Positions 54,521 through 64,000 of a DNA stretch of 64,000 nt are shown one piece after another. Each line of letters begins with the position of its first letter. Within the stretch, counting starts at the first letter, position 1. Source of the stretch: Aldrovandia affinis (Eukaryota; Chordata; Actinopteri; Notacanthiformes; Halosauridae). Position numbers and translations under genes: made by a program. The notes beneath the pieces were generated by a model, which worked only from the letters and a program-made list of their open reading frames with translations, was not told where the DNA came from and did not search any database. The stretch covers positions 1,190,001 to 1,254,000 of the forward strand of contig JAINUG010000200.1 of the NCBI GenBank assembly GCA_029706075.1. The letters are read 5' to 3'.

Positions 54521-54571
54521 TAAGCTCTCCCGGGGACTGACGCAGTTCCCCGTTGGCCCTCCATTCCTCCG

Positions 54572-54572
54572 C

Positions 54573-54620
<48 letters not shown>

Positions 54621-54680
54621 TCTCTCTCTCTCTCCCTCTCCCTCTCCCTCTCCCTCCCTCTCCCTCCTCCCTCTCCCTCT

Positions 54681-54739
<59 letters not shown>

Positions 54740-54753
54740 TCTCCCTCTCCCTC
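54572..54753. repeat. 182-bp polypyrimidine tract, (CT)n/(CCCT)n
   Basis: Pyrimidines only on the plus strand, mixing CT and CTCCCT units. It starts 53 bp after the PDZ1 exon donor. Its sequence is complementary in type to the purine tract at 51788-52171 on the other side of that exon. Confidence 0.97.
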
Positions 54754-55685
54754 AATGTCCCTAGTCCACTGCCCTTCTCACTCTCCCCTCCGTCTCTTTT
54801 TTCCTCCCTAGCGTCCGTCTCCTTCTCCCTCTAGCCCTTCCCCTCCGTCCTTCTCGCTGTCCCTCTGCATCTTTTTTTCTCTCTCTCTCCTCACTCTCCT
54901 TTTCCTTCCCCCGTATCTCTCTCCCTCTCTCTGTCTCTGTATTCTCTGGTGGCTAGCCCAGGCACTCAGCCCCAGCCCCAGTGTGCCCATGGCCTTGTGC
55001 AGGTGAGGGCAGTGACGGGATGCCGCACCGGCTTTATCAGCAGGCTGTGGAGACCTTTGCCATCCGCTCCCCTGAGCTTCACATGCCAGGCCAATTCAGT
55101 GCACTTATCATTCATAACGCAGATAACATTCAGGTCAAGTCTGCCTCTGCTGCCCACTGCTCCCCAGAGAGTCTCTCTGTCTGTCTGTCTCCTTCTCTGT
55201 GCCTCTGTCACTGAACTATTTGCACTCGCATCATCTGTGTGCGCAAATAAAATGAATCACGGGAGCGTCGTGGTAGTGTGCAGACTTCATTTCTTGTTAT
55301 TATTCAGGACTTTGTCTGTTGAAATGTCAAGATCACTTCTTTTTTTTTCTCTCCACAGAATTAAAACTCAAACGTGCTTATAGACCTATGAATACAGACC
55401 TGCTGGGTTATTTATCGAGGTGGATTAGGTACGGCATTAGAGCAGCCAGTCAAATCCCGGTGTTCGGTGTGAATCTCCACCACGGTAAAGGGAATTGGGG
55501 GTGTATTTTCTCACCCCTCGGTGGTATCCCTTTGATTGAGTGGTTTATTCTGCCAGCGAGCGAGCTTATAAACCTGTCCCCTGATCTATTGATTTATTGT
55601 TGCCAATCATTTCCTTAGCGTGATGAAGGTCTGAAGCAAATGGTAACTGAGTGTTTTTCTCCGTTTACCCAAAGCCACTCAAGCG

Positions 55686-55692
55686 AAAACAC

Positions 55693-55758
<66 letters not shown>

Positions 55759-55783
55759 GCACACACACACACACACAGACACA
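55686..55783. repeat. (CA)n microsatellite
   Basis: Nearly pure CA of about 95 bp with a few CG interruptions. Confidence 0.97.
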
Positions 55784-57906
55784 CCACACAGGTGTCTGCT
55801 CTTTCTACATGTTGTCTGTTCTTTCTACATGTCTGAAGTGGCGGTCGGGGATTGAGAGACCAATCACATCCCGGGTCCGGGTACGATCTGATACGTCAAG
55901 GTCGCTGGCTACGCCCGCTGCCTCGGGAATCCGCTCTGTGGTTTATATCCAGGGGGAAACGGCGGGGATTCTTGGCAAGCGACGGGATGTCGTAGCAGGA
56001 TGACTCTGTGAGACGCCCAGCTGCGGTGTTCCAGGTGCCCGCGGGCGGGAAAGGCTGCCCGGTGGGCAGGCACCTCACAGCGCGCGCATCTGCGTGTTGG
56101 ATGCCCCCGCGCTGACACCCCGACTGGAGTCACGCGGGGCAGGGTGGTGCCAAGAGGCCCGTCAAGCGCCAAAAAAAGTTTACTATTCTGCCTTGTTTCG
56201 TTGGAGTTCAGTGCTTATGAGTACATGGCAATGTATTTGAGGATTACTTGCGTATCAGAATGCTTTCATCCAGGGTGACAATGCATTTATGATATCTTTG
56301 GCGTTGATTTGCGAGAGAAAGGACTTGCACAACTCCACGAGGCTGAGAGAAGAGACCTTATACACCTCAGCAAAAGTGTTTTGTTTGATGTCTGGTCCAC
56401 TGCATGATATGCAGCCCTTATGGCGTGGAAGTGTCACTACAGCAGAAGATGCAGGCTTTTTAGCCTTAAATGTTAAACGGTAAACGTTAATCTGGCGGAC
56501 GGCAGTTGCGATCAAGATCTTTAGAACCGATGATACTTTGTAATGAGTAAACATTAAAGAAGCCCCAAGCTGTTAACAACAGAAGGCTTTTGTATGCTTT
56601 ACAAAAAAATGGTTTTCTTAATTTCATGGCATAAATACAATCCACAAGAGAGCGATGCTTTCTCTCGCATGTTTGTTTCACACTGTCGCAGGGCGAGAAA
56701 GTACTGTAACAAGATACTTAGGAAGTTAAGGGGAAGAAAGGATGGTCTGTTTTCTCTCCCCCCCCTCCTTGATTGTACTCCGCACAGAGATAATTCAAAG
56801 TGATAGTCTGATTTTATTGGATTGTTTTGCATGGATAAATATTTGGAGGCAGTTAATCTAAGTAAATTTAATGATGCATTGATGTAGTCATTTATTATTC
56901 AATCAGAGCCCGGTGCTGCGTGATTACTGGAGTGTCGCCGTACTGCTCATTACCCCATAGTCTGCTGTTTGCTTGATTTTGGAAATTAACATAAGAATGA
57001 GGCGGAATTCCCAAAGTGTGCTTCACCGTGTGATAGAAGCTGAAGCCTCAGGATCAAGGGCTGTTTATTATAGCGGAAGCTGCTTAGTAATTGTCAATAA
57101 CTAATTCAGAAGGGTTCGGCGTCGCGTTGTCCGCCTGGTAATGAAGTGGATATACAGTCCTGTTAACATGCATTGAATTGTTTAAATCATATTCCCTCAA
57201 AGGCCTTTATCTCCCTGTATGGCAAATGGCTTTCTTTGGGTCTGGCTATCTATATGCTAAGTGCCGAAGCCTCAATGTGACTTAAGATCTGCGTTAAAAG
57301 CAAAAGTGGCGTTTTCTTTTTTTTTTTTTTCCCCTTACCTTGCTTTTTCAGTTTCCGGAATGTTCCATGGCAGGGAGAATTTTTTAATGCGTTAGTATGG
57401 CAGCTGACCTGTTGCCTTTCAATCTGCTGACATTTATTGCATGGCACCCTACACATGCAAGACAGTGGAGTGGATTCAACGTTAGCATTTTTCGGTGTCA
57501 CCAGTGTAATTTCGCAGTGATCACAATACAATCACAGCGTGATAGGGAACTAATTGTACAGTTATAATTGTCTGCTTAGCATTGCATCTCATTATTTTGT
57601 AGCCTGTTGAGCGGGAATGCCTTGAATGCGTTTCCAAAAATGTAAGCGCTCGTAACTTTTGAGTGCTAACGCTCTTATATTCACTGTCATTTTCTCCTCT
57701 TCTAATGCGTGTTCCTGCTTCGCAATTGCAGTTAGAGACCGGCAGACCTTATTAACTTCACCACCTCTTCTGACTTTTTTAACTGGCACGCTCCTGGGCC
57801 ACTTCCTGTCTGTCGGACGCAGCCGCCGCTCGAAGGTGAGGTGCTTCCCGTCCGTTCGGTCGTACTTGAACTGGGCTTCTTTGTCGTTGTCTCGCCCCTC
57901 ATCCAG

Positions 57907-58301
57907 AGCGCAGAACATGTTCCGGCACGCGATGCGGACGCCCGTCATGCTGTTTCACGTGGTGCCGGCGGCGAAGAAGGCCCAGTACGAGCAGTTCTCT
58001 CAGAGCGAGCTGGGCCCGGGCCACGGCCGATTCAGTCCGGACTCGCAGGTGAGCGACAGGGGCAGCCTATCGGTGGGGCTGGACCACACCCCTCAGAGGA
58101 TGTCGCGCCCGCCCCCGCTCCCGCGGCCAAATCCGCGTCCGCACGAGCAGGGCTGCTTCTACTCCCCGTCGACGCCCACCAGCACTCTGGACGAGTCCCC
58201 CTCTGGCAACGCCCCCTCCCCGCCGAGAGGCCACGGCGCCACCCCCTCGACGGGCTACACCAAAAAGGTCGGCAGGAGACTCAACATCCAGCTGAAGAAA
58301 G
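57907..58301 (+). CDS. pard3: pard3 exon: end of PDZ1, linker and start of PDZ2
   Basis: 395 bp, acceptor CCCTCATCCAG, donor AAAG/GTACGA. The first base (A) completes Gln and the last base (G) begins Gly. It opens with AQNMFRHAMRTPVMLFHVVP (last helix and strand of PDZ1; human [20 protein letters not shown]). A Pro/Ser-rich linker follows, with the conserved RFSPDSQ motif but little other identity to human. It ends GYTKKVGRRLNIQLKK, the first strand of PDZ2. The linker is shorter in tyrosines (no NNYYSS) and richer in Pro than human. A second donor-like site (CAG/GTGAGC at 58048/58049) lies inside the exon; using it would break the frame. Confidence 0.94.

Positions 58302-64000
<5,699 letters not shown>

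Overview
The window is vertebrate genomic DNA, almost certainly from a ray-finned (teleost-type) fish. It carries one recognisable gene, on the plus strand: the 5'-to-middle part of par-3 family cell polarity regulator (pard3, the PARD3/Bazooka scaffold). Eight internal coding exons, all with GT-AG splice sites and matching phases, encode about 429 consecutive residues. These run from the 14-3-3-type RRSSDPAL segment through PDZ1 and the linker to the end of PDZ2. The first coding exons (N-terminal CR1 oligomerisation domain) must lie upstream of base 1, and PDZ3, the aPKC-binding region and the C-terminus downstream of base 64000. The fish assignment rests on the protein, on the repeats (tRNA-derived SINEs with L2-type tails, Tc1 and hAT transposons) and on the heavy load of long CA/GT, GA and CT microsatellites.

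Layout. Bases 1-15331 are upstream intron, with microsatellites, two SINEs and a CpG-rich patch at about 14.4-14.8 kb just before the first visible exon. Exons lie at 15332-15510, 21035-21172, 48788-48882, 49996-50079, 54394-54519, 57907-58301, 62329-62468 and 63585-63713. The 27.6-kb intron between 21173 and 48787 holds most of the mobile DNA. It contains a 1.54-kb hAT element with a perfect 8-bp target duplication, two broken Tc1/mariner copies in opposite orientation, SINEs, an L2-like LINE tail, a trace of a Penelope-like reverse transcriptase, minisatellites, and an unidentified repeat present in two copies (21.3 and 23.2 kb).

The product is a cytoplasmic/cortical scaffold that sets apical-basal and junctional polarity with Par6 and aPKC. 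I found no second protein-coding gene, RNA gene, CRISPR array, bacterial-type system or retrovirus-like element. The long open frames in CA/GT, CT and GA tracts are low-complexity artefacts. The more interesting signals are structural: complementary purine and pyrimidine tracts on either side of the in-frame 126-bp PDZ1 exon, a (GT)n/(CA)n hairpin candidate, a SINE/LINE pair sharing one 3' stem-loop, a dimeric minisatellite between two SINE copies, and the internally deleted hAT element that keeps a BED-type zinc finger.
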